DNA of 64,000 bases, taken from NCBI GenBank assembly GCA_028285265.1, contig JANQPX010000078.1:1-64000 (forward strand). Reading direction: 5' to 3'. Shown piece by piece: positions 17,672 through 27,017 of this stretch. Both the position numbers and the translations under genes were made by a program. How positions within the stretch are numbered: position 1 is the first letter of the stretch; each line of letters opens with the position of its first letter. The notes under the pieces were generated by a model. It did not search any database. It worked only from the letters and a program-made list of their open reading frames with translations, and was not told the DNA's origin. Origin of the DNA: Geminicoccaceae bacterium. Lineage in GTDB: Bacteria > Pseudomonadota > Alphaproteobacteria > Geminicoccales > Geminicoccaceae.

Positions 17672-18310
17672 CTAAACTTCTTCCAACGCTTTTTGTGTGG
17701 ATGCGAAATAGGCGCCGATCTGCATTCCATCGACAAGCGCGTGATGCACCTCAAGCGTCATTGCCATGCTCCAAGTATGGTCTGCACTCTCAACGAATTT
17801 GCCCCATGACACGCGTGGAATACAGTCATCAGGCCCTGGCATTGCATTGTTTATCGACGTGAAATCCAGCCAGGGCAGACAGGATAAATATGCCAAATCA
17901 TCTCTCTCCCCAGTGTTCGGCTTCAGGGTAGCGTTAACACTTGCAGCCGAAATTAGGTCACGACAGTGGGCATCAAAAGTCCCAAAATCCGGGTCATATG
18001 GCACGTAGGCATAATTGAAATTGCCACTGCCGTCCGATAGCGGGACCGTCATCGACAACTCGATCCCATCGTGCAGAACAACACTGTCCTCTCTAAAACG
18101 CATCAGTAGTTCTGGAACAGCGTGGAGACCTGCTCCGATCGCGTAGAGGCATGCGCGATAGGGTGATACGCCATGCGCTTTTCTCGTGGTCACAATCCGC
18201 GTCACGTCAAGACGCGATGTTACTGCATAATGTGGCCGATCGTAGGTTCGAAAGAACCTGAATTGATCCGCTCTGTGCCATGTATCAAGATCTACAACTT
18301 GGTGTGCCAT
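17672..18310 (-). CDS. cat: Chloramphenicol acetyltransferase (CatA type)
   Basis: 212 residues from ATG 18310, chosen because AGGAGG sits 7 bp upstream; this matches the usual 213-220 residues of type A CAT. The active-site stretch EVHHALVDGMQIGAYF (H189-H190, D194) is the HHxxxDG motif. TWHRADQFRFFRTYDRPHYAVTS (quoted in part) is the N-terminal signature. The enzyme acetylates chloramphenicol using acetyl-CoA as a trimer; chromosomal members may act on other acceptors. No mobile-element context is seen, so it looks like a resident gene. Confidence 0.9.
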   Translation of the reverse strand: MAHQVVDLDTWHRADQFRFFRTYDRPHYAVTSRLDVTRIVTTRKAHGVSPYRACLYAIGAGLHAVPELLMRFREDSVVLHDGIELSMTVPLSDGSGNFNYAYVPYDPDFGTFDAHCRDLISAASVNATLKPNTGERDDLAYLSCLPWLDFTSINNAMPGPDDCIPRVSWGKFVESADHTWSMAMTLEVHHALVDGMQIGAYFASTQKALEEV

Positions 18311-18634
18311 GCATTGCCTCCTATGAACCGTAGCAGTCGACACATCCTGCTATTCGGCGCAAACAGTCGAATTGCAGTGTTGCCATTGGGACTGCGTAGC
18401 GACTTGTTCGGTCTTTTGGAAGGCCCGCTTGGTCTACCATTCCTGCCTCGGCATTTGAACTTGGTTATGCCCATCTACGGCATCTTTCAGTCATCCCGCT
18501 TCCGGCGGAACTGCCCCCCGAAGCTGCCATTCCTTGAGACTTCCCGTCTCGGCGACAGCTTAGCTGCATGTTGCGGGCAGCTGGTCGGGAAGCGCTGATG
18601 ATCGGACTAGGCACTTTGCCGGTCTCGTCCGCTC
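18311..18634. other. Intergenic spacer
   Basis: No supported gene; open frames on both strands here overlap each other and lack ribosome sites. Confidence 0.3.
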
Positions 18635-19453
18635 TTAGCATAGCAATGTCGAAGGGTGAGCAATCCACCCTTCAAGAGGATCACTCAATTCTGGTGCGCC
18701 GAATCCATGAGCGCGATTTTGCCAAGCCCAAGCGGCCTGGATGGCGCAAAGAAGCGCGTCGATATGATCGCCAGTAGGATCCTCAGCGATTTGGTCGTCA
18801 GCCTCGACGAAGAAGCCAAGGTGATCAGACAATTTGCCAGATCTGATCACCGTCAATATCTCGAGACGAGCCAAGTTCTGTCCGTCCGTTTGCTTCTTCT
18901 TGGTGTCATTCTTATAGCTGCGGCGTCCAATGATGTTGCGAGCAAGTACGCCTGGATAAGCTTCAACAACGATGCGGCTAGGATCACCATCACGCATGTG
19001 CGGGATGGTCACGTTCGAATGGATCAGCCGCGGAGTGCCTTCGAAAAACATGAGGCCGACTGGGACGCCATACAGTTTTTGAGGACTGATTGAGCCGGCT
19101 GCAATATCGGTCTGTCGGCGATGTTCCTTATCGCCCTCGGCTCTGTTTCTCCGGTATGCTGTCAAAGATTCTCGAAAACCTTCTTTACCAAGAGAAGCGG
19201 CATGTAAGACGTAGCCTTCCCAATAGGCCGGCCAGCCAATACTCTCGATGAATAGCCTGGATTGCCCAAATGGAAAGTCTATCCCGGCAATCCATAAACC
19301 GGGACGTCCAAGCATGTCCTCGAACTGATTGAAATCAGTCAAGCATTCGAGATCGCCTGTGTGCAGGCAATCACCTTCCAAAGTGCAATGTAGGCAGGTG
19401 ATCGGTTTGCGACGGTTAGGCCTGCTTGTAAAATCTATGCCAAGCACTTTCAT
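18635..19453 (-). CDS. DUF429 domain protein
   Basis: 272 residues from ATG 19453 (MKVLGIDFTSRPNRRKPIT); a second ATG lies three codons upstream at 19462. The opening VLGIDFTSRP and later WIAGIDFPFGQSRLF and GDHIDALLCAIQAAWA are the spaced Asp-containing motifs of DUF429, a family with a predicted RNase H-like fold. Function is unknown; a nuclease-like activity has been proposed from the fold only. An internal CLHC plus LECL cysteine group is visible near residues 21-35. Monocistronic. Confidence 0.8.
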   Translation of the reverse strand: MKVLGIDFTSRPNRRKPITCLHCTLEGDCLHTGDLECLTDFNQFEDMLGRPGLWIAGIDFPFGQSRLFIESIGWPAYWEGYVLHAASLGKEGFRESLTAYRRNRAEGDKEHRRQTDIAAGSISPQKLYGVPVGLMFFEGTPRLIHSNVTIPHMRDGDPSRIVVEAYPGVLARNIIGRRSYKNDTKKKQTDGQNLARLEILTVIRSGKLSDHLGFFVEADDQIAEDPTGDHIDALLCAIQAAWAWQNRAHGFGAPELSDPLEGWIAHPSTLLC

Positions 19454-19823
19454 CGAATTCATGTCCTGATCATGAAGAACTGATCAGCGTAGTCTCCAAG
19501 CAGTCGCATGGCGAATTCTGATATTCCTTCGCCGAAGCGCTTCCATTAAAGAGTGGTCCGTTGCCTGCCGTTTTGATCGGTTTTCTACCGTAGGGTCTGG
19601 TTTCGGACATCGTCTCTATGTTGCGAGTGAGGGCTCCAGGCTTGAACTCGACTCATTTCGGTCGCGATCTGTTGAACTTCTCCATCTCACGCATGAAACG
19701 CCCGAAGCTCACTGCCAGGCCTCGTTGTCGTTCCAACGAGGCTTCAAACGCTATCGACCCCAGGGTTCGACGATTCAACCGTCAGCCACCATCACCGTTA
19801 GTGTCGCTATCCGATCAATCAAG
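19454..19823. other. Intergenic spacer with hairpin
   Basis: No gene. Contains a perfect 8-bp hairpin GCCTCGTT / AACGAGGC (19719-19726, 19735-19742), about 80 bp beyond the stop of the sulfatase-fold gene. It has no proper T-run, so it is at best a weak terminator. Confidence 0.4.
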
Positions 19824-21656
19824 TCACTTGGCCTGCTGAATCTCATCCCGCCAGTTGGCCGGTTCAAGCGCTGGTCCGACAACGGTTAGCGGCGAATTTT
19901 TTAAATCTTCGGGTTTCTCGATCCGAACCTCGATGACATTAGCGCCTCTTGGCTTGCTGGGGTGGGGGTCATAGCCAAAGCGAACCTGGCGATGCTCTGT
20001 CCTATCAGCATAGATCGAACGGCTGTGGATCGGGGTATCGAGGAGGTCTTCGAGACTGAGAATGTCCAGGAGCGTCGGAAACAGATCGGCGAGCTGGGTA
20101 AGCTGACTGGACTCCTGGAGCGGGTCATCCTGGTTCGGCCGCTTGATCATCAACAAGGCATTGATGCCAGAGAGCAGCTCGTTATCGGGAAGGCCAAGGG
20201 TGGTGCTGGTGGATTGAAAACCTGGCGGGTCCCCTAGAAACCCCTCCTTGGCGCCGGTATCGGCGTGGATCAGAATCGTCGCGCTGTCATAGCGTTTGAG
20301 CGCCCTCAAGCGGTTAAGAAAATCCTCGAGCAATCGGACAGAGCAGACCGATTGGTCGAGATAGGCTTGCCTCCGCCCGGCCTCATCACCGTCTCGCGGA
20401 TAGGGATCACGATAAGTGCAGGTCTGATCAAAGACATAGGGAATGTGAGGCATGACGGCGTGCATATAGACATATTCGCCGCCATCATGGCGCAAAGCTT
20501 CATCAGCCACAGCCTTCTCGATCGCGTATTTGCTCGATACGACCTCGATGCCCTTTCGGTAGGTAAGAGGTTTGGGCCGCTCTGATGGAGCTGGCTCGGT
20601 GCCCGAAACGCTATTGTGGCGGGCAAGCAGCCATTCACCTACCTCTCTTGCCGGAGGCAAAGCCTCCTCAGTCAACGGGTTGGGGACAGGCCGCAGTAGC
20701 CAGAGGGTGACGAAATCGGCAAAATCGGTAGCGGAAACGCCGGTTCGTTCGAAATAGATATCCCGCAAATACCGAAAGACATCGACGCTGCCATCGTTCC
20801 ACTGCCGAAATGGTGCGTAATTCCACACCCGATAGCCATGATCCGATAGCAGTTTCTGGATGCCTTGCTGGCGCCAACTCTGGTTGCTCCAGTCTTTATA
20901 ATCGCCCTCATGATAAAAGGTGCCGGTGAGGTAGCTCGCACGTGAAGCGACTGTCGCCAGATAGTTTGCGACATTGTTTCGATAAAGCTCGAAGCCACGG
21001 AAGGATTCGTGAGCGTTTGCGCGGTCGACGGATTCGAGAAAAGCATCGGTTTGCATACGGTCGAGTACAATGTGGTAGACATTGCCGGAGCCTGGTTTCG
21101 TCTCTGTCTCCGCGCGCGTAATCACAGGCTCCGGCGTGAGCAGGTGCACCAGCAAGAAGCCCCCATAGCCTATCCCGACCACCGCAATACCTGCTGCGAG
21201 GATGGTTGCTATCCGCTCGCCCCTTCCGCGTAAAAGCAAGACCAACAGACAAATGAGAACCAAGCCGATGGCGACCTCGAGCGCTGTGTATTTGAAAGGC
21301 TCATCGCTGATCAGTGCGCCACCGTCCAGATGCTTGATCTGAACCGGTGAATAGAGATCGGTGAACAGTAGATGCCAGCCGGCGACAAAGAGAAAGAGCG
21401 CTCCAATGCGAGCGGCTCGACTTTTCCAGGCTGCAAGTGCGCCGAGCAGGCCGAAGGTGAAGAGCATGGCCAATAGACCTGCGAGCGGTGGCAGCGCAAG
21501 CTGGCCTGGCGTCAGTTCCCATTCCTCGATCTGATTGAAGAACAGCTCGCAGGGCATGATGATGAAGACGACCACAAATGGCACCGCTGCAAGCAAATAA
21601 TCACGTGCGCCAAAGGGCGTCTCGACGGGTCTGGCTGAAGATGTAGTAGCGCTCAT
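19824..21656 (-). CDS. Membrane-anchored sulfatase/phosphatase-fold protein
   Basis: 610 residues: four or five membrane helices in the first 170 residues, then an alkaline-phosphatase-superfamily domain outside the membrane starting at NVYHIVLDRMQTDAF (metal Asp199). The nucleophile segment reads LATVASRASYLTG, aligning with the sulfatase C-x-P-S-R-A-S-x-L-T-G but with Thr235 in place of the formylglycine Cys. This argues against sulfatase activity and fits a phospho-group transferase or hydrolase. A second metal motif appears as LIHADTGAKEG. It is last in a coupled trio: its ATG overlaps the methyltransferase stop (ATGA). Confidence 0.85.
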   Translation of the reverse strand: MSATTSSARPVETPFGARDYLLAAVPFVVVFIIMPCELFFNQIEEWELTPGQLALPPLAGLLAMLFTFGLLGALAAWKSRAARIGALFLFVAGWHLLFTDLYSPVQIKHLDGGALISDEPFKYTALEVAIGLVLICLLVLLLRGRGERIATILAAGIAVVGIGYGGFLLVHLLTPEPVITRAETETKPGSGNVYHIVLDRMQTDAFLESVDRANAHESFRGFELYRNNVANYLATVASRASYLTGTFYHEGDYKDWSNQSWRQQGIQKLLSDHGYRVWNYAPFRQWNDGSVDVFRYLRDIYFERTGVSATDFADFVTLWLLRPVPNPLTEEALPPAREVGEWLLARHNSVSGTEPAPSERPKPLTYRKGIEVVSSKYAIEKAVADEALRHDGGEYVYMHAVMPHIPYVFDQTCTYRDPYPRDGDEAGRRQAYLDQSVCSVRLLEDFLNRLRALKRYDSATILIHADTGAKEGFLGDPPGFQSTSTTLGLPDNELLSGINALLMIKRPNQDDPLQESSQLTQLADLFPTLLDILSLEDLLDTPIHSRSIYADRTEHRQVRFGYDPHPSKPRGANVIEVRIEKPEDLKNSPLTVVGPALEPANWRDEIQQAK

Positions 21657-23047
21657 GAGCTATACCAAAAGAGCTCGCGTCCCGTTGCCGATACCACGGT
21701 TCGTTGAACGATTCGTGCATGTCGGCTCAGCGATGTCGCAAAATTCAAGACGTTATAGTCGGAGAAGATATCCTCGCGCAGTGCCAACATGCGCTGCACC
21801 GTCGGATCGTTCTTCGGCACGAATTCGATGACGCCGGTAGGCGCCAGACTGGTCAGCCAGGCGAGCAACTGATCGAGCGGGATATTGCGGGCAATCGCGA
21901 GATGGTGGACGAAGGCAAGAGCCAAAAGCGCATTTGCGGGTCCGCGATCTGCAAGCCCGGGCCGTTCAGCCTGGCGCCAGCCCTGGGCTGGGCTGGGATT
22001 GGCGGCATCCAGATAAAGCGGAAGAAAAGTAAGGTCATCGGCCAAGGCACGAGCAAAGGCACGCTCAAGTGCTCCCTGATCCATATCGAAGCCAATAACC
22101 GAGCCGGCGCCAGAACTGAGTGCTAGCGCACTATAGGCGCCGCTATTGCAGCCGAAGTCGAAGAGCAGAGCAGGTTTGGTCTCCTTAACGAAGGCCTCGA
22201 CCATATCCCGCTTCGCCTGTTCTTCCGGATCGTTATAACTATGGGTCTGTACATAGTCCTGCCACACCGTCTTTCCGACATCGGCGGGTATCATTGTCTC
22301 GATCCATCGAAGAAGCTGGCTGAGCATTGCTTTGAACGCAGGCTTGGAAAGTCCACGCTCCGGCATTTTAGCTAAGCCACCATCGGCCTTCTCGACGGCT
22401 CGGCGCTGAAGCTTTGCAGGAAGTACGACCTGGCTTGCGATCCGCCAGGAGAGCTTGCTGCGAAATGGAAGGATGCGAGCAAGTTCGGTGCTTGAGATGC
22501 CCTCCAGACTGCCACGGTACCAGGCGTTGTGCGGCATGCCGATACAGGCTCGCAGCAGCAGTGGATTGAGGAACTGATCGCAGAACTGCCGGTGCCCAAG
22601 CCAATATTCGCCGTCCCGGTAAGGCCGAAGCGAGAGCGTATCGATGAAGGTCGGCTTAGGGCCGATGAATTGAATGTTGTAGGCGCTCGCATCTGACAGC
22701 GTCATGTCATGTTCGATCAGCCGAAGATGCAGCTCCAGATGCAGTCGAGCCGCTGCCTTCAGGGCGGAAAACGACCATTCATAGGGAAAAGTGATGAATG
22801 GAATCCTGGGATGCTCGATCACATAGGAGGCATCTTGTCCGGCCTCGCCCAGGATGGCCGGATCGACTTCGGCCACCGCCGTCAACAGGCCATCGTCTGC
22901 GAGACGCTCCAACAGGCCAGCATCCCGCACCTGCTCGTAGTCCCGGGCGGCACACTCGGCGATCGCTCTGAAGATCCGATCGCCCACCTGAAAGACTCGC
23001 CCGGCTGGATCTCGAAAGGAGCCCGGAATTTGAACCGGCGCTTCCAT
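21653..23047 (-). CDS. Class I SAM methyltransferase, NoeA-like
   Basis: 464 residues from ATG 23047; a TTG at 23053 is an alternative that overlaps the upstream stop. The N-terminal half (about 1-200) is family specific (GDRIFRAIAECAARDYEQV). The C-terminal half is a Rossmann methyltransferase with SAM loop LLFDFGCNSGAYSALAL at about 293-310, acidic GFDMDQGAL for ribose binding and a late ALAFVHHLAIARNIPL motif. NoeA proteins are linked to host-specific nodulation in rhizobia; relatives accompany cell-surface polysaccharide genes. The stop overlaps the downstream sulfatase-fold start, so the two are translationally coupled. Confidence 0.85.
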   Translation of the reverse strand: MEAPVQIPGSFRDPAGRVFQVGDRIFRAIAECAARDYEQVRDAGLLERLADDGLLTAVAEVDPAILGEAGQDASYVIEHPRIPFITFPYEWSFSALKAAARLHLELHLRLIEHDMTLSDASAYNIQFIGPKPTFIDTLSLRPYRDGEYWLGHRQFCDQFLNPLLLRACIGMPHNAWYRGSLEGISSTELARILPFRSKLSWRIASQVVLPAKLQRRAVEKADGGLAKMPERGLSKPAFKAMLSQLLRWIETMIPADVGKTVWQDYVQTHSYNDPEEQAKRDMVEAFVKETKPALLFDFGCNSGAYSALALSSGAGSVIGFDMDQGALERAFARALADDLTFLPLYLDAANPSPAQGWRQAERPGLADRGPANALLALAFVHHLAIARNIPLDQLLAWLTSLAPTGVIEFVPKNDPTVQRMLALREDIFSDYNVLNFATSLSRHARIVQRTVVSATGRELFWYSS

Positions 23048-23049
23048 CC

Positions 23050-23277
23050 TCAATCGCTGGACTCGATGTGCCCTTCGGCAGTCTTCGACGTGCGGTTACT
23101 GGGCTTGAAGAAGCTCTTGATGCGATCCCAGAAATGACCCACCGTCACGGAGGCGGCGGCGATGAACGCAACCAAGCTTTGCAGCAAGATGCTACCCACC
23201 CCGGGGTCGATATAGGCATGAGCCTGACTGGTCATGATGATCAGTGCACACATCGCCAAGGTCGTCGATTTTAACAT
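23050..23277 (-). CDS. Small YIDPG-motif membrane protein
   Basis: 75 residues from ATG 23277. A signal-like first helix (MLKSTTLAMCALIIMTSQAHA) leads straight into the motif YIDPGVGSILLQSLVAF, a second helix, and a basic tail FWDRIKSFFKPSNRTSK. Tiny proteins with the YIDPGxGS motif recur beside NoeA-like methyltransferases and membrane sulfatase-fold proteins, as here; function is unknown. Its TGA overlaps the methyltransferase start region, making this the first gene of the three-gene unit. The long upstream in-frame extension to 23499 is not protein-like. Confidence 0.7.
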   Translation of the reverse strand: MLKSTTLAMCALIIMTSQAHAYIDPGVGSILLQSLVAFIAAASVTVGHFWDRIKSFFKPSNRTSKTAEGHIESSD

Positions 23278-23575
23278 GATGATTTGACAGCTTTGTGAAT
23301 GTCGCAGGAACGTATTGTCGCCAACATAGAGACACGTCAAAAATTCCACAACAATCGGTTGATGCTTAGAACTGTCCAGCTGGCAGTGCCAATGGAAGAG
23401 TCCTTTTTCCGAAGCGTCACGATGATCAGCCCGATGAACAGAGTGGATCGCGTGGCACGCCGGAGTAACGAAACTTGGGTAGTCACGATGGCGAATCATT
23501 CAGTGAGGTAGGGATCACCGAAGACTCGACGTGGCACGAGTCGATCCTAGCGACTCGGGCAGCCATCCCGGAAAA
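23278..23575. other. Divergent spacer upstream of the YIDPG trio
   Basis: No supported gene. It should hold the promoter of the minus-strand trio and that of the plus-strand GNAT gene; no clear boxes or palindromes identified. Confidence 0.3.
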
Positions 23576-23675
23576 AATGATTTGTTTTCTGCCGGTCGAA
23601 GACGTGCGATTCTCCAGGGAATGCGAGTTTGACGACATGCTGGATTTTGCCAGCCTGACCGCGACGGGAAATCAA

Positions 23676-24149
23676 GTGAACGCCGACATCACTTTCTCCA
23701 GGTTGTACAAGATCCAGCCGAACGAAATCATCGCTCATATGTCCGATCCACGTGTTGCCGAACACATGCCGCTTTTGACGTTTGAGTGGGACGAAGACGC
23801 CGTCGCCAAATTTGTCGAGACCAAGGAAGAGAGCTGGCGCCGCGATGGTCTAGGGCATTGGGCCATCCTGGCGAACAACAAGTATGTCGGGTGGGGTGGT
23901 TTCCAAAAGGAAGGAGACGAATGGGATTATGGCTTGGTCCTCAAGCCGGACTCATTCGGACTCGGCATTCGCATATCAAAGAAGGCGATAGCATTTGCAT
24001 TCGCCGATCCGCGCATTCCTTTCGTCACATTCCTGCTGCCGCCTACACGCAAACATCTTGGTGCACTCAATCGGCTCGGAGCGACATTCGTAGGTGAGTC
24101 GGATCATCAAGGATCAAGGTTTCTGAAATATCGTCTTGAGACCCAATGA
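23676..24149 (+). CDS. GNAT family N-acetyltransferase (RimJ/RimL-like)
   Basis: The family normally begins just before the FxRL strand, so GTG 23676 (reading NADITFSRLYKIQPNEII) with a GGGAAA site is preferred, giving 157 residues; ATG 23577 or 23475 would add an N-terminal tail with no family match. Typical pieces are MSDPRVAEHMPLL, then GLGHWAIL, a G-WGGFQKEGDEWDYGLVL core, and the weak acetyl-CoA loop FGLGIRISKKAI. C-terminal NRLGATFVGESDHQG closes the fold. Substrate is unknown. Confidence 0.8.
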   Translation: MNADITFSRLYKIQPNEIIAHMSDPRVAEHMPLLTFEWDEDAVAKFVETKEESWRRDGLGHWAILANNKYVGWGGFQKEGDEWDYGLVLKPDSFGLGIRISKKAIAFAFADPRIPFVTFLLPPTRKHLGALNRLGATFVGESDHQGSRFLKYRLETQ

Positions 24150-24285
24150 CAGCTCATTTACTCATTGCGCGTGATACAGAACCTGACCTTTGAGCGCAGT
24201 TTGAGGAATGAGCTCTGACTCAGACCGAATTATCCCGGGGCTATTGGGAAATGACTGTCGAACAATAAAAACGACATAACACCGC

Positions 24286-24840
24286 CTACCCCATCAAGCC
24301 TCTTGGAAGGCTTTCAATACAAAGTCTGAACGCAGACAATGCAGCAAGCGGTTCGCCCGCCGTTTCTTTGAAGGTGGTCAAGATGCCGCCCTCTTTGGAG
24401 ATAGCGTTGCCGAGCATGAGATTATCCGTAAGCGCGAAATCCTCGATCTCATAGCCATTTCGGTCATATGAATGTCCGTCTCTTATCGTTACGGGGCCGT
24501 CTGAGGCTTCGACACGCCTTGAGTAACAGGTGTCATCGCTAGAATACCCATGCACTGGCTTTCCCAGTGAAAACATGAAGCCCAGTTCGAAGACTGTGCC
24601 GCAGTCAGCACTTGGCCCCCTGAATGGCGTGAGATTGAAAACGCCAATATCGGCGCGCCGCATGAGCGCACAATTAGCCTCGAAGATCTTTCGAGCGTCG
24701 ATTTTGACCGATGCCTCTTTGTCGGAGGGAAACAAGCCCTCAAAACCGAATTCCCGGCAGATTTCGCGTTTGCGTTCTGTGATCTCAGACGCATTCGCGA
24801 GAAAGACATCAGGGCCAGCTAAGTAGATGGTCTGCACCAT
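24286..24840 (-). CDS. Nucleoside 2-deoxyribosyltransferase family protein
   Basis: 184 residues from ATG 24840 with a GGAGA site; a GTG four codons upstream is less likely. The N-terminal IYLAGPDVFL is the substrate-binding G-P-x-x-F motif, and FELGFMFSLGKPVHGY carries the family catalytic Glu (E85) before the conserved K-P. RRADIGVFNLTPFRGPSAD is the middle nucleotide-binding segment. The family moves 2-deoxyribose between bases, or cleaves deoxynucleoside monophosphates. It lies 174 bp downstream of the ABC transporter genes on the same strand, so it may share the transcript. Confidence 0.85.
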   Translation of the reverse strand: MVQTIYLAGPDVFLANASEITERKREICREFGFEGLFPSDKEASVKIDARKIFEANCALMRRADIGVFNLTPFRGPSADCGTVFELGFMFSLGKPVHGYSSDDTCYSRRVEASDGPVTIRDGHSYDRNGYEIEDFALTDNLMLGNAISKEGGILTTFKETAGEPLAALSAFRLCIESLPRGLMG

Positions 24841-25013
24841 GAGAATCTCCACCGGCGTTTACACGTATCACTGCTGCCGAGATAGCGTGCGTATCGACGG
24901 CGGCTTGATCCGCGTCGATACCCAAAGCGACTTAGAAGGGGCTTGCGGCTTTGAGCCAGCGTCGCCGCTTCTTCGACTATACATCTAAAGTCCGTCAACT
25001 CGAAGGGATATCG

Positions 25014-25802
25014 TTAGGCCGCCTCGATGTCCGCTGCATCGACGATGTGTGCGAGAACTTCTTGCTTCGTCGAGGTTTGACAACTCAGAGTCGCGACCGC
25101 GCGGCCAGCACGCATCACCATGACCCGGTCAGCGACCCTAAACACGTGATCCAGATTATGGCTGATCACGATTAAGGCTATTCCCTGCTCCTTCAGGTTT
25201 TGCATGAGGGCAAGGGTGTGCCGGGTCTCCTCCGGCCCGAGCGCCGCCGTCGGCTCATCCATGACAAGAATCTTGAGGTCAGTCGCATAGATGGCACGTG
25301 CGATAGCAACAGCTTGACGCTGACCGCCAGAGAGGTGATGGGTGGGCGCGTGGATGTCCTCTAGCTCGATGCCGACTTTTTCCTTGAGTACCCGTGCTGC
25401 TTCCTCGGCCATTCGGTCATTGTCGAGGAAGGTCAGGCCGAGAACACGGTGCTTAAGTTCATGGCCCAGAAAGACGTTGCCAGCCGCGTCAAGCGCGTCG
25501 ACCAAGCCTAGATTTTGATAAACCGCTTCAATACCGAGCTGACGTGACTGCCTCTTATTCCCGATCGAGACCAGCCGCCCTTCCACACGGATGTCACCCT
25601 CGTCTGGCTCATAGACACCGGTAAGCACCTTGATCAGTGTGGACTTGCCGGCGCCATTGTCACCGACGATCCCGAGCACTTCGCCCGGGTCGAGACGGAG
25701 GCTGACACCGGCGACTGCCATGACACCGCCGAAATGCTTGGCGATCGAGCGCATTTCGAGCAACGGCGTGTCAGATTCCGTGGAACTTGGCGGCTGGTTC
25801 AT
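25014..25802 (-). CDS. Sugar-type ABC transporter ATP-binding protein (FrcA-like)
   Basis: 262 residues from ATG 25802 (AAGGG site); the longer frame overlaps the binding-protein gene. Walker A GDNGAGKST at 47-55, signature LSGGQRQAVAIARAIY, Walker B KILVMDEPTAALG and the switch His in VISHNLDHVF are all present. It has only one nucleotide-binding domain, the FrcA type, unlike the double-domain RbsA/XylG. Together with the permease and binding protein it forms one importer energised by ATP at the inner membrane. Confidence 0.93.
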   Translation of the reverse strand: MNQPPSSTESDTPLLEMRSIAKHFGGVMAVAGVSLRLDPGEVLGIVGDNGAGKSTLIKVLTGVYEPDEGDIRVEGRLVSIGNKRQSRQLGIEAVYQNLGLVDALDAAGNVFLGHELKHRVLGLTFLDNDRMAEEAARVLKEKVGIELEDIHAPTHHLSGGQRQAVAIARAIYATDLKILVMDEPTAALGPEETRHTLALMQNLKEQGIALIVISHNLDHVFRVADRVMVMRAGRAVATLSCQTSTKQEVLAHIVDAADIEAA

Positions 25803-25821
25803 CGATCTTGCCCTTGTCCGA

Positions 25822-26964
25822 TCAGCGTTCGAGGGTGCCAACGCCAGTATATCGGAAGGCTTCCTGCTCCATCGCATCGACTTCCTCTGCCCCCGTCTCG
25901 CCGCTCACAATGGTGATCCTGCCGAGACTCACGAGCGGAATATCATCAACACGCCCCTCGAGATGCGCGCGTACCACCTCTGCCGTGGCTACACCGACAT
26001 CATCACTCATGCGCATCGGTGTCGCCCAAAGCTCACCGTGGCGCAGCGCCTCAAGCTCGTCACCAGTACCGCCCCAGGCGGTTACCTTGACATCACTGCC
26101 AGCCTCCTGGACGGCAGAGATTGAGCCCATCGCCATGGCCGTGTTGGCGTTGTGAATAAGCTCCACTTCCGGATACGCCTGCAGGATTTGCTGCGTACCG
26201 CTATAACCGCGCTCGCGCTCGAAGTCGCCGTAGTGCTCGTATGCAACCTCCCAGTTGCTCTGGCTGGTGACGCATTCCTTAAACCCGCCCGAGCGTTGAT
26301 CATCGATCGAGCCAGGAATGCCACGCACGAGCGCCATTGTGCCCTCTTGACCGAGTTCCTGAAGCACGTAGTCACACATCTGGAGAGCGCCAGCGAGGTG
26401 CGAGAAACTCAGATAGGCTAGCGGCTGGGTGCTCCCCCAGGCCTGCGGCACCACCGTGAAATTCCAGACGATGACCTCCGTGTCCGGTTTGTCGATGAGC
26501 CGCTTTATGTTGTCCTGCTGTACCTGCAGTTCGGTCGGGCCAAAGACAACGTAATCAAAATCTTCCTGCTCGACCTGATCCGTATAGGTCGCCTGCATCA
26601 CGTGGTCGCCGACATTAGACGCATACTGCGTGTCTGCGGCGGGGATGCCCATCTCCTCGAGGCGTTTCATCATCGCCTGATAGTTACGCAGCCAAAAATC
26701 CGACACGTCTTGGCTGGGATAAATGAAGGCAATTTTGATCGGGTCGCTCGGGGGATCAACCATCAACGCTCCAGGTTCGCCGACAATGGCTTGGAACGCC
26801 TCTAGCTTTGCCTCATCCGTGACTTCGTAATACTCCCAGTAGCCATCCTCACCGGAGCCCTCAAGGTCGGCTAGGGCTTTGATATCTCGAGCATCAACAG
26901 AAGCTGTGAAGCCAAGGCTAAGAGCCAAACCAGCAGTGGAAGCGAAAAGAATGTTCGGTCGCAT
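25822..26964 (-). CDS. Sugar-type ABC transporter substrate-binding protein
   Basis: 380 residues from ATG 26964 (GGGAGAG site). Signal peptide MRPNILFASTAGLALSLGFT with cleavage near SVDA-RD. The mature protein has an unusual N-terminal stretch of about 50 residues (DIKALADLEGSGEDGYWEYY) before the periplasmic-binding-protein type I fold, which starts KIAFIYPSQDVSDFWL; later VRGIPGSIDDQRSGGF and HNANTAMAMGSISAV mark the second lobe. This resembles ligand-binding proteins of the ribose/TorT group; the ligand is unknown. It sits between the permease and ATPase genes, 19 bp from the latter. Confidence 0.9.
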   Translation of the reverse strand: MRPNILFASTAGLALSLGFTASVDARDIKALADLEGSGEDGYWEYYEVTDEAKLEAFQAIVGEPGALMVDPPSDPIKIAFIYPSQDVSDFWLRNYQAMMKRLEEMGIPAADTQYASNVGDHVMQATYTDQVEQEDFDYVVFGPTELQVQQDNIKRLIDKPDTEVIVWNFTVVPQAWGSTQPLAYLSFSHLAGALQMCDYVLQELGQEGTMALVRGIPGSIDDQRSGGFKECVTSQSNWEVAYEHYGDFERERGYSGTQQILQAYPEVELIHNANTAMAMGSISAVQEAGSDVKVTAWGGTGDELEALRHGELWATPMRMSDDVGVATAEVVRAHLEGRVDDIPLVSLGRITIVSGETGAEEVDAMEQEAFRYTGVGTLER

Positions 26965-27017
26965 GATCAACTCTCCCTGTCATGACGCTGTTTCGCGCCT
27001 CGCTGATGAAATGGCGT

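Noticed and set aside
17672..18310. Acquired resistance cassette on a mobile element
   Set aside because: The chloramphenicol acetyltransferase gene has no transposase, integrase, attC or repeat near it.
19824..21656. Classification as a true sulfatase
   Set aside because: The formylglycine Cys is Thr in the aligned motif, so sulfatase activity is unlikely.
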